In this document: positions 7,300-13,409 of the stretch, piece after piece | How the letters are laid out: each line of letters begins with the position of its first letter | Numbering within the stretch: the first letter of the stretch is position 1 | Source: DATLFP01 sp035540955 | GTDB taxonomy: Bacteria; Actinomycetota; Acidimicrobiia; Acidimicrobiales; CADCSY01 | Direction of reading: 5' to 3' | Length of the DNA: 14,648 bases | Assembly (NCBI GenBank): GCA_035540955.1 | Contig: DATLFP010000185.1 | Location: forward strand, 1 to 14,648 | Notes under the pieces: model-generated | What the model was told of the DNA's origin: nothing | The model's input: only the letters and a program-made list of their open reading frames with translations | Database searches by the model: none | Position numbers and translations under genes: made by a program

Positions 7300-7722
7300 G
7301 TGCGATCGGCGGCGGAGCTCAGCGACCTGTTCCGGGCCCGGGGGCTCAAGATCACGCCCCAGCGGGAGGCCGTCTTCCGGGTCCTCGACCGCAACGACGC
7401 CCACCCCAGCGCGGAGGCGGTGCACGCCGCGGTCACCGCCGAGCTCCCGAACGTGTCGCTGCGCACCGTGTACCAGGTGCTCAACGACCTGGCCGCGCTC
7501 GGCGAGGTCCAGACCCTCGACATGGGCACCGGCTCGACCCGGTTCGACCCGAACGTCGACGCCCACCACCACCTGGTGTGCACGGTGTGCGGGAAGGTGC
7601 GCGACCTCTACGCCGACTTCGGCAGCCTCCGGGTCCCGCCCGGCGCCGAGCAGGGGTTCGCCATCGACACCGCCGAGCTCGTGTTCCGCGGCCGGTGCGA
7701 CGACTGCGCCGACCACCGCTAG
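7300..7722 (+). CDS. Fur-family metalloregulator, PerR-type
   Basis: A 140-aa Fur-family repressor. The N-terminal winged helix includes GLKITPQREAVFRVL (15-29) and VSLRTVYQVLNDLAALGEV (52-70). Structural zinc would bind CxxC at 94/97 and CxxC at 133/136. The sensing site has His35, Asp83, His89, His91 and Asp102. Each of these is offset by exactly two from B. subtilis PerR His37, Asp85, His91, His93 and Asp104. The Asp at the last position (Glu in Fur) is the residue linked to peroxide sensing, so a PerR role is favoured over iron sensing. The next gene is a rubrerythrin, a typical PerR target. The start is GTG 7300, 7 nt after the -10. An in-frame ATG at 7276 lies inside the operator and is rejected. 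Repression of its own operon until peroxide oxidises the histidines is inferred. Confidence 0.9.
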   Translation: MRSAAELSDLFRARGLKITPQREAVFRVLDRNDAHPSAEAVHAAVTAELPNVSLRTVYQVLNDLAALGEVQTLDMGTGSTRFDPNVDAHHHLVCTVCGKVRDLYADFGSLRVPPGAEQGFAIDTAELVFRGRCDDCADHR

Positions 7723-7755
7723 ACCCGCTCGCAAACCCAGGAAGTCCCACCTACC

Positions 7756-7761
7756 AAGGAG
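7756..7761 (+). promoter_or_regulatory. Shine-Dalgarno (AAGGAG) of rubrerythrin
   Basis: AAGGAG lies 8 nt before the ATG at 7770 but only 2 nt before the in-frame ATG at 7764, so 7770 is the likelier start. Confidence 0.65.
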
Positions 7762-7769
7762 ACATGCAC

Positions 7770-8189
<420 letters not shown>

Positions 8190-8203
8190 GTCCGGTGGCC
8201 GCC

Positions 8204-8812
8204 ATGACCAAGCTGACCCTCGACGACATCGCCGACCTCCGCGCCTACGAGCGGGAGCGCGACGCCTTCCGGGCGCGGGTGATCGAGCTCAAGAAGAAGC
8301 GGCGGGTGGCGGTCGGACCGTTCGTGACCCTCGTGTTCGAGAACCGCGACACGATCCGGTTCCAGATCCAGGAGATGGCGCGAGCGGAGCGGATGCTCAC
8401 CGACGAGGCAATCCAGACCGAGCTCGACATCTACAACCCGCTCATCCCCGAGCCGGGGCGGCTGTCGGCCACCTTGTTCGTGGAGCTGACCTCCAAGGAC
8501 GAGCTCATGGAGTGGCTGCCGAAGCTCGTCGGGATCGAGCGGGCGGTACGGCTCCGGATCGGCGACGACGTGGTCGTCGCCGAACCGGAGGCGAGCCACG
8601 CCGACCAGCTCACCCGCGAGGACGTCACCGCCTCGGTCCACTACGTGGGCTTCGACCTCACCGCCGAGCAGGTGCGCGCCCTCGTGTCGTCGGCGGTGAC
8701 CCTCGAGATCGACCACCCCCGCTACCAGCACGCCACCACGCTCCTGGCCGACACCGTGGCCGAGCTGGCGGCCGACGTGACCGCCGGCGAAGGCGGGCCA
8801 TTGTCGGCCTGA
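8204..8812 (+). CDS. DUF3501 family protein
   Basis: A 202-aa soluble protein. I recognise it as DUF3501-like from an N-terminal half that begins MTKLTLDDIADL, continues with a basic KKKRRVAVGPFVTLVFEN stretch (30-47), and has an EMARAER helix near 57-63. The C-terminal half is a beta-rich domain ending around LEIDHPRYQHATTL. It has no cysteine, membrane segment or known catalytic motif, and the family has no established function. My recollection is that DUF3501 genes often sit beside rubrerythrin genes in other phyla, and here the gap is only 14 bp. A supporting role in peroxide defence or in diiron or electron-transfer function is inferred from context. No strong ribosome site is visible in the short gap, so translation may be coupled. 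Confidence 0.85.
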   Translation: MTKLTLDDIADLRAYERERDAFRARVIELKKKRRVAVGPFVTLVFENRDTIRFQIQEMARAERMLTDEAIQTELDIYNPLIPEPGRLSATLFVELTSKDELMEWLPKLVGIERAVRLRIGDDVVVAEPEASHADQLTREDVTASVHYVGFDLTAEQVRALVSSAVTLEIDHPRYQHATTLLADTVAELAADVTAGEGGPLSA

Positions 8813-8912
8813 CCCGTCCAAAACCGCCCGCGCCACCCCTTGTCCGGCGATGTCCGGCTGTTCACACTGGCGCAGCGCCGCCTGACGGGTGGCGCCGGCA
8901 AGGGGGGAGTGG

Positions 8913-9149
8913 GTGGCCGAGCGAGAGGCGCTGGTGGCCGAGCTGTTCGGCACGTCCGGGAACGGGCGGTTCCTGCGCACCCGCGAGGTCGCCATCCTCT
9001 TCCAGGTGTCCGAGCGGGCCGTGACCGATTGGGCGAGGAAGGGGCGGATCCTGTCGGTTCGCACCCCTGGCGGCCATCGACGGTATCCCGCCGACCACGT
9101 GCGGTCGCTGCTCGAGGAGTCGGGGCAGGGAGCGCTGCTCCAGCAGTAA
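8913..9149 (+). CDS. BldC-like MerR-type DNA-binding protein, 78 aa
   Basis: A small regulator that is almost only a winged helix-turn-helix. FLRTREVAILFQVSERAVTDW (20-40) forms the helix-turn-helix and RTPGGHRRYPADHVRSLL (50-67) the wing. GGHRRY is characteristic of BldC and related MerR-like domains that lack an effector domain. BldC proteins bind direct repeats as cooperative arrays and control development in Streptomyces; the targets here are unknown. The GTG at 8913 follows a G-rich stretch (8902-8909) that may serve as ribosome site. An in-frame GTG at 8889 would add eight residues, so the start is uncertain. The 100 bp upstream hold no gene and no clear promoter; a TGTCCGG pair at about 8841-8857 is the only repeat seen. 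A WhiB gene follows, 104 bp downstream. Confidence 0.85.
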   Translation: MAEREALVAELFGTSGNGRFLRTREVAILFQVSERAVTDWARKGRILSVRTPGGHRRYPADHVRSLLEESGQGALLQQ

Positions 9150-9253
9150 TGGCATCGGCCGGGCGGCTGAGGCAGGATGCCTGCTCCGCTGCTCCGCCCT
9201 GGTGGTGGCGCGCGGGCACAGTCCGGACCACCCAGGAGACCGATCCCCCCACC

Positions 9254-9481
9254 ATGAACCTCTGGCGGCAGCACGGTGCGTGCCGGGGCCTCGACCCCGC
9301 GATCTTCTATCCCCTCGACGACGACGATGCCGAGCCGGCGAAGGAGGTCTGCCAGGTCTGCCCGGTGCAGGCGGCGTGCCTCGAGCACGCCCTCGCCACC
9401 AGGGAGAAGGAGGGCATCTGGGGCGGCGCCACCGAGCGCGAGCGGCGGCGCATCATTCGCCAGCGCCGCCGGACGGCCTGA
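9254..9481 (+). CDS. WhiB-family iron-sulfur transcriptional regulator
   Basis: A 75-aa WhiB-like protein, a family confined to actinobacteria and their phages. Four cysteines, Cys10, Cys33xxCys36 and Cys42, are placed to hold a [4Fe-4S] cluster. FYPLDDDD (18-25) is the acidic region after the first Cys. GIWGG (54-58) is the family turn. The Arg-rich tail (60-73) would contact DNA. WhiB proteins bind the housekeeping sigma factor and sense redox state or nitric oxide; which subfamily this is cannot be told by eye. The ATG at 9254 is the natural start, but the nearest Shine-Dalgarno-like AGGAG is about 15 nt away and no clear -10 is seen. trpD follows 16 bp downstream and may share the transcript. 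Confidence 0.93.
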   Translation: MNLWRQHGACRGLDPAIFYPLDDDDAEPAKEVCQVCPVQAACLEHALATREKEGIWGGATERERRRIIRQRRRTA

Positions 9482-9497
9482 GAGCAGACTGGCGCCG

Positions 9498-10574
9498 GTG
9501 AGCACCGCGCTCGACGAACTCGGCGGCTGGCCCGCGGTCCTGCGGGCGCTGCTGGCCGGTGAGGACCTGTTCACCGACCTGGCCGAGGCCGCGTTCGTCG
9601 AGGTGCTCGAGGGGCGGGCCACGCCGGCCCAGATCGCCGGGTTCGCCGTGGGCCTCCGGGCCAAGGGCGAGACGATTCAGGAGCTGAGCGGGATGCTCGA
9701 CGCCATGTTCCGGCTCGCCGAGCACGTCGTGCTCCCCGAGGGGACGGCCGCGGTCGACACCTGCGGCACCGGCGGCTCGTCCCACCGCCGTGTCGCGTGC
9801 TTCAACGTCTCCACCGTCGCCGCCTTCGTCATCGCCGGCGCCGGCGGCGTGGTGTGCAAGCACGGCGGGCGGGCGGCGACCGCCACGTCGAGCTCCGGCG
9901 ACCTGCTCGACGCCCTCGGTGTCGTGATCGACCTCGGCCCCGCCGGTGTGGCCCGGTGCGTGGCGGAGACGAGGTTCGGGTTCTGCTTCGCGCCGCGCTA
10001 CCACCCGGCCATGCGCCACGCGGCGCCGGTCCGCAAGGAGCTGGGGGTGCCGACGCTGTTCAACGTGCTGGGTCCCCTCGCCAACCCGGCGGGGGTGACT
10101 CGCCAGGTGCTCGGGGTCAGCGACGGGAAGCTGGCGACCAAGATGATCGGGGTGCTCGAGTCGCGTGGCGCCGAACGGGCGCTCGTGGTGCACGGCGACG
10201 ACGGGCTCGACGAGCTGACGACCACCACCACCTCCACCGTGCTCGAGCTGCGTGACGGCGCGATCCGGACCTACGTCGTGGACCCCGCCGACCTCGGCAT
10301 CCCCTACGCCGACGCCGGCGACCTGCAAGGGGGCGACGCCGCCCGGAACGTCGAGCTCACCCGCGAGGTGCTCGGCGGCGCCGCCGGGCCCCACCGCGAC
10401 ATCGTGGTCCTCAACGCCGCCGCCGGGCTCGTCGTGGGCGGGGTGGCGCAGGACATCGCCGAGGGCTGCGAGGCGGCCCGGGCCGCGATCGACGGCGGGC
10501 ACGCGGCGGCGGTGCTCGACAAGGTCGTCGCCGTCTCGCAGGCGGCGCGGACGGAGGAGACCGCGGCCGGCTAG
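9498..10574 (+). CDS. trpD: Anthranilate phosphoribosyltransferase (atypical substrate loops)
   Basis: A 358-aa member of the TrpD family. TrpD joins anthranilate to PRPP to give phosphoribosyl-anthranilate, the second step of tryptophan synthesis. Matching motifs are DTCGTGG (87-93), FNVST (102-106), KHGGR (121-125), GFCFAPRYHPAMRHAAPVRK (161-180), FNVLGPLANPA (188-198) and HGDDGLDELTTTTTST (232-247), with the metal-binding Asp-Glu pair at 238-239. The central and C-terminal parts resemble actinobacterial TrpD closely. Two conserved residues differ. The Asp after GTGG is Ser94, and the Asn of KHGN is Gly124. The usual SSKxGSAD loop reads TATSSSGD (128-135). No other trp gene is nearby. The start GTG 9498 follows whiB by 16 bp. 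Its stop shares CTAG with a convergent gene. A related phosphoribosyltransferase with another substrate is the main alternative. Confidence 0.88.
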   Translation: MSTALDELGGWPAVLRALLAGEDLFTDLAEAAFVEVLEGRATPAQIAGFAVGLRAKGETIQELSGMLDAMFRLAEHVVLPEGTAAVDTCGTGGSSHRRVACFNVSTVAAFVIAGAGGVVCKHGGRAATATSSSGDLLDALGVVIDLGPAGVARCVAETRFGFCFAPRYHPAMRHAAPVRKELGVPTLFNVLGPLANPAGVTRQVLGVSDGKLATKMIGVLESRGAERALVVHGDDGLDELTTTTTSTVLELRDGAIRTYVVDPADLGIPYADAGDLQGGDAARNVELTREVLGGAAGPHRDIVVLNAAAGLVVGGVAQDIAEGCEAARAAIDGGHAAAVLDKVVAVSQAARTEETAAG

Positions 10575-11149
10575 CGGTCGGACCGGTCGCGGTCCTCGAC
10601 GGTGAGATCGAGGTGGAGGGCGGCCTCGAGATCGGCGATCTCCTGCCGCGAGAGCTCGATCACGTCGAGCTTGTCCTCGATGGTGCGCATCGCCTCGGCC
10701 GTCGGGACGCCGCCGGGCCGGGCGGCGGAGGACACGAGGACGGCGAGGCGCCCGGCGAGGGCCTCGACAGCCGCGACCTGCGGCTCGACGGCGGCGAGGA
10801 TCTGGCGGCGCACGGACGCGGGCGCGCCGTGGGCCAGCACCAGCTGGTCGTCGAGCTGCGCGGCCTCGACGAGCAGGTCGCTGACGAGGTCGTCGACCTC
10901 GGGCTGGGGAACCGGGCGCCGGCCCGGGCTGCCGCGGTGGTGGGCGCAGGTCACCGCCGCCCGGAGGCGGCGGTGGAGCCGGGCCGGTCGTCCCGGGTGG
11001 ACCAACCAGAGCAGCGGCGCCGGCGTGGCCAGGCCCGGATGGAGGCGGTTGGAGCGCCGGAGGCGCCAGAGGAGAGCGATGCCGAGGCTGCTGAACAGCA
11101 CCAGCAGCGCGAGCGCGCTCAGGAACGCGACAAGGAGGACCCGACCCAC
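10571..11149 (-). CDS. Membrane-anchored helical/coiled-coil protein, 192 aa
   Basis: I do not recognise this protein. A hydrophobic segment at about 4-28 is followed by an Arg-rich stretch (29-35), giving an N-terminal anchor with the rest probably cytoplasmic. Residues 40-85 are Pro/Arg rich. Residues 86-182 are helical and acidic, with heptad-like Leu, Val and Ala spacing (for example DKLDVIELSRQEIADLEAAL, 159-178), likely coiled coil. The end is very polar. The GTG at 11149 is chosen because it begins the hydrophobic segment; no strong ribosome site is visible. It lies 18 bp downstream of the SOS-box nuclease gene on the same strand and probably shares its transcript, which would make it damage-inducible by readthrough. 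Its TAG overlaps the trpD TAG in the palindrome CTAG. Confidence 0.72.
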   Translation of the reverse strand: MGRVLLVAFLSALALLVLFSSLGIALLWRLRRSNRLHPGLATPAPLLWLVHPGRPARLHRRLRAAVTCAHHRGSPGRRPVPQPEVDDLVSDLLVEAAQLDDQLVLAHGAPASVRRQILAAVEPQVAAVEALAGRLAVLVSSAARPGGVPTAEAMRTIEDKLDVIELSRQEIADLEAALHLDLTVEDRDRSDR

Positions 11150-11167
11150 ACCGTCATGATTCGCCGG

Positions 11168-12838
11168 TCAGCGGGCCAGCACCTTGGTCGCGGTCCGCTC
11201 GGCACCGGTGCCGGGCCGGGGCTCGAACCGAGGGATCCGCCCGGCCGGGGACGCGAGGAGGTCGCTGCAGGAGACGAGCCGCACCCGGGCCGCCTCCTTC
11301 TCGAGCCACGACGCCACCACCGCCACCTCGTCGGCCAGGTGGCGGGGGAGCGGCGAGCCCGGCGCCGGCGTCACCGACGGGGCGTCGAGCGACAGGGGCG
11401 CCTGCTCGCCCGGCCACGAGCGGACGAGGAGGCCCCCGTCGAGCTCGATCCCGCCTCGTCCGGGCACGTCCACCACCAGGCGCCCCGCTCGTCGCAGCCC
11501 GTCGAGGCGGCGCTGGCGGCGGATGGCCGATGCGAGGGCACCGGCGCGCTCGCGAACGTCGGCGGCCTCCTCGAAGCGCTCGGCGGCGGCGAGGTCGAGC
11601 ATGCGGGCCTCGAGGGGGGCGAGGAGCGGCGCCGGGTCGACGGTGAGGGCGTGGACGACCGCGTCGACGACGGCGCGGTAGTCGTTCTCGCTCACCGCCG
11701 CCGCGCACGGGCACAGCGACACGCCGAGCTGGGCCGGCGCGCACGGGGCCGGCAGCGGCGTCCGCGACGGCGTGCGGGTGCACCGGCGCAGCGGCATCGC
11801 CGACTCGATCGCCTCGGCGATGCGCCGGGCCGCCGCCGACGTCGACAGCGGGCCGAGGTAGAGGGCGCCGTCGTCCTTCGGCACCTTCACCACCGACAGT
11901 CGCGGGAAGCGCTCCTGGAGCGTGAGCTTGAGGTACGCGTACCGACGCCAGGTCTTCGACTGCCGGTTGAAGCGGGGCAGGTGCTCGTGGATCAGGCGCA
12001 CCTCGAGCACCGCCGCCTCCAGCGGCCCGGGGGCCACGACGTGGTCGATGCGGTGCGTCTCACGGAGCAGCTGGCCGACCTTGCGGCGCTCGTCACCGGA
12101 GAAGTACGACCGGACCCGGGTCCGCAGGTTGGCGGCCTTGCCGACGTAGAGGACGCGGCCGCCGGCGTCGCGGAAGAGGTACACGCCGGGCGCGCGCGGC
12201 AGGTCGTCGGTGAGGCGCAGCTTGGCGAGCTGGGGGTGACCGGCGATGGTGGGCAGCGCCAGGAGGTCGTCGAGGCCGAGGACGCCGAGCGAGCCGGCGC
12301 GCTCGAGCAGGACGTGGAGCAGATCGGCGGTGGCGAGCGCGTCGTCGAGCGCGCGGTGGGTGGGTGTGTGCCGCAGCCGGAACCGCTCGGCGAGGGTGCC
12401 CAGCCGGCAGTTCGGGACCTCGTCGCGGACGAGTCGGCGGGCCAGACCGCAGGTGTCGACGCTCGGCTGGCGCAACCGCGGGTAGCCGTGACGGCGGATG
12501 GCGGCGTCGAGGAACGCGAGGTCGAAGCGGACGTTGTGGCCCACGACCACGGCGTCGCCGACGAACTCGAGGAGCGCCGGGAGCACCGAGGCGATGTCGG
12601 GGGCGGCGACGACCATTGCCTCGGTGATCCCGGTGAGGAAGGTGATGGTCGGCGGGATGTCACGGCCCGGGTTCACCAAGGTCGAGAACGTGCCGAGGCA
12701 CTCCCCGCCGCGGAGCTTCACGGCGCCGATCTCGGTGATGGCGTCCTCGGCGGGCGAGCCGCCCGTGGTCTCGAGGTCGACGACGACGAAGGTCACCGCC
12801 GACAGCGGGGTGCCGAGGTCGTCGAAGGAGCGTTGCAC
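11168..12838 (-). CDS. DEDDh 3'-5' exonuclease fused to Cho/UvrC-like GIY-YIG nuclease
   Basis: A 556-aa DNA repair protein. Residues 15-180 form a DnaQ-type exonuclease: Asp21 and Glu23 in DLETTG (21-26), HNVRFD (101-106), and His161 and Asp166 in HRALDDALAT (161-170). Residues 215-295 are a GIY-YIG domain: GVYLF (218-222), YVGKAANLRTRVRSYF (231-246), and Glu279 with LPRFN near 287-291. Cys353, 366, 376 and 378 resemble the UvrC [4Fe-4S] ligands. About 407-437 is a UVR helix pair for UvrB contact. The second UvrC nuclease and the HhH domains are absent, as in Cho. Similar fusions occur in actinobacteria (M. tuberculosis Rv2191). It should incise and trim damaged DNA. The start GTG 12838 is chosen because TACCCT lies 8 nt upstream and a LexA box precedes it. 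An ATG at 12880 would lie upstream of the operator. Confidence 0.93.
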   Translation of the reverse strand: MQRSFDDLGTPLSAVTFVVVDLETTGGSPAEDAITEIGAVKLRGGECLGTFSTLVNPGRDIPPTITFLTGITEAMVVAAPDIASVLPALLEFVGDAVVVGHNVRFDLAFLDAAIRRHGYPRLRQPSVDTCGLARRLVRDEVPNCRLGTLAERFRLRHTPTHRALDDALATADLLHVLLERAGSLGVLGLDDLLALPTIAGHPQLAKLRLTDDLPRAPGVYLFRDAGGRVLYVGKAANLRTRVRSYFSGDERRKVGQLLRETHRIDHVVAPGPLEAAVLEVRLIHEHLPRFNRQSKTWRRYAYLKLTLQERFPRLSVVKVPKDDGALYLGPLSTSAAARRIAEAIESAMPLRRCTRTPSRTPLPAPCAPAQLGVSLCPCAAAVSENDYRAVVDAVVHALTVDPAPLLAPLEARMLDLAAAERFEEAADVRERAGALASAIRRQRRLDGLRRAGRLVVDVPGRGGIELDGGLLVRSWPGEQAPLSLDAPSVTPAPGSPLPRHLADEVAVVASWLEKEAARVRLVSCSDLLASPAGRIPRFEPRPGTGAERTATKVLAR

Positions 12839-12846
12839 CGGCGGGG

Positions 12847-12852
12847 AGGGTA
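12847..12852 (-). promoter_or_regulatory. Putative -10 (TACCCT) of the SOS nuclease gene
   Basis: TACCCT on the minus strand is followed by 8 nt and GTG 12838. TTGTGG (12876-12871) is 18 nt upstream as a -35, with the LexA box filling the spacer. This implies a leaderless transcript starting at the GTG. Confidence 0.6.
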
Positions 12853-12853
12853 G

Positions 12854-12869
12854 TCGAACAGATGTTCGA
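12854..12869. promoter_or_regulatory. LexA binding site (SOS box), perfect palindrome
   Basis: TCGAAC-AGAT-GTTCGA is an exact match to the mycobacterial/actinobacterial SOS box TCGAAC-N4-GTTCGA. On the minus strand it lies between the putative -35 and -10 of the nuclease gene. On the plus strand it covers the expected -35 region of the small zinc-ribbon gene. LexA bound here would block both directions. Confidence 0.9.
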
Positions 12870-12881
12870 TCCACAACCATC

Positions 12882-12887
12882 TACCGT
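12882..12887 (+). promoter_or_regulatory. Putative -10 (TACCGT) of the zinc-ribbon gene
   Basis: TACCGT is followed by 8 nt and GTG 12896, the same leaderless layout as other genes here. The -35 region falls within the LexA box. Confidence 0.55.
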
Positions 12888-12895
12888 CGGGATCC

Positions 12896-13087
12896 GTGCG
12901 CTACCGGTGCAACGCCTGCGGGAACCTCACGCGGTTCGACGTCACCGTGTCGCGGCGCACGGCCGAGTACTGGCACTTCACGGTGGGCGGCGACCTCGAC
13001 GTGGAGGATCGCCAGGTGCTCAGCGAGGAGATCGAGTCGGTGTCGTGCCGGTGGTGCGGGCACGGCAAGGACGTCGAGCAGCGCTGA
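12896..13087 (+). CDS. Small zinc-ribbon protein, 63 aa, SOS-box divergent partner
   Basis: A 63-residue protein with CxxC at 5/8 near the start (RCNACGN) and CxxC at 51/54 near the end (SCRWCGHG), separated by about 42 residues rich in beta-forming and charged residues. This is the layout of a zinc ribbon, which usually binds nucleic acid or protein. I cannot name the family. The GTG at 12896 follows TACCGT by 8 nt, so a leaderless mRNA is likely; there is no Shine-Dalgarno. It shares an intergenic region with the DEDDh/GIY-YIG nuclease, and the perfect LexA box there covers its -35 region, so DNA-damage induction is a reasonable inference. It ends 30 bp before the next small Cys-rich gene, with which it may be cotranscribed. 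Confidence 0.75.
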   Translation: MRYRCNACGNLTRFDVTVSRRTAEYWHFTVGGDLDVEDRQVLSEEIESVSCRWCGHGKDVEQR

Positions 13088-13117
13088 CTGTCACAGGGCG
13101 TCGTCATGCTGTCCGGC

Positions 13118-13357
13118 ATGGCTGAGGTGCTGACCATCGACTGTGACGAGTGCGCCCTGCAGGGCACGGCGGCGTGCGAGGACTGCGTCGTCACCCACCT
13201 GTGCGGTGGCGTGGCGGCGACGGCGGTCGTCATCGACATGGCCGAGGCGCGGGCGGTGCGCCTCCTCGGCGACGCCGGGCTGGTGCCCTCGCTCCGCCAC
13301 CGAGATCGCGTGCGCGTGGCGGGGTCGGGATGCCGCGGTCCGGAAGGTCCCAGGTAG
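13118..13357 (+). CDS. Small cysteine-rich conserved hypothetical protein, 79 aa
   Basis: A 79-aa protein with a cysteine cluster at the N-terminus: C9xxC12, C20xxC23 and C29 (IDCDEC, ACEDCVVTHLC), then the segment AVVIDMAEARAVRLLGDAGL (36-55) and a basic end with one more Cys72. I recall similar small proteins with a DCVVT core in many actinobacterial genomes, always unnamed. Five clustered cysteines suggest zinc or a metal cluster, but no function can be given. The ATG at 13118 is preferred over ATG 13106. CATGCT lies 7 nt before it, a fair -10 by position, and the shorter form begins with a conserved-looking MAEVLTIDC. It sits between the SOS-linked zinc-ribbon gene and sepH, all on the plus strand. 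Confidence 0.75.
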   Translation: MAEVLTIDCDECALQGTAACEDCVVTHLCGGVAATAVVIDMAEARAVRLLGDAGLVPSLRHRDRVRVAGSGCRGPEGPR

Positions 13358-13363
13358 TACCGT
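13358..13363 (+). promoter_or_regulatory. Putative -10 (TACCGT) upstream of sepH
   Basis: TACCGT begins just after the stop of the 79-aa gene, 46 nt before the sepH ATG. A start near 13370 would leave a leader of about 40 nt ending in GGGGGAG (13400-13406). No clear -35 is seen. The match is the same hexamer used before glpD and the zinc-ribbon gene. Confidence 0.4.
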
Positions 13364-13409
13364 CGGCGCGCGTTCGGCCCGACAGGCGGGCCTCCGGCCG
13401 GGGGAGCGC

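Noticed and set aside
9172..9184. Hairpin GCAGG-ATG-CCTGC after the BldC-like gene as a terminator
   Set aside because: Only 5 bp of stem and no T-run. Short inverted repeats of this kind are common in GC-rich DNA.
10613..12853. A 746-codon open frame on the plus strand
   Set aside because: It lies antisense to the nuclease and the coiled-coil gene, has His/Arg/Glu-rich shadow composition and no domain. The minus-strand genes show clear motifs.
12839..12880. ATG at 12880 as start of the nuclease gene
   Set aside because: It would put the LexA box and the -10 inside the coding region. The GTG at 12838 begins just before the exonuclease domain.
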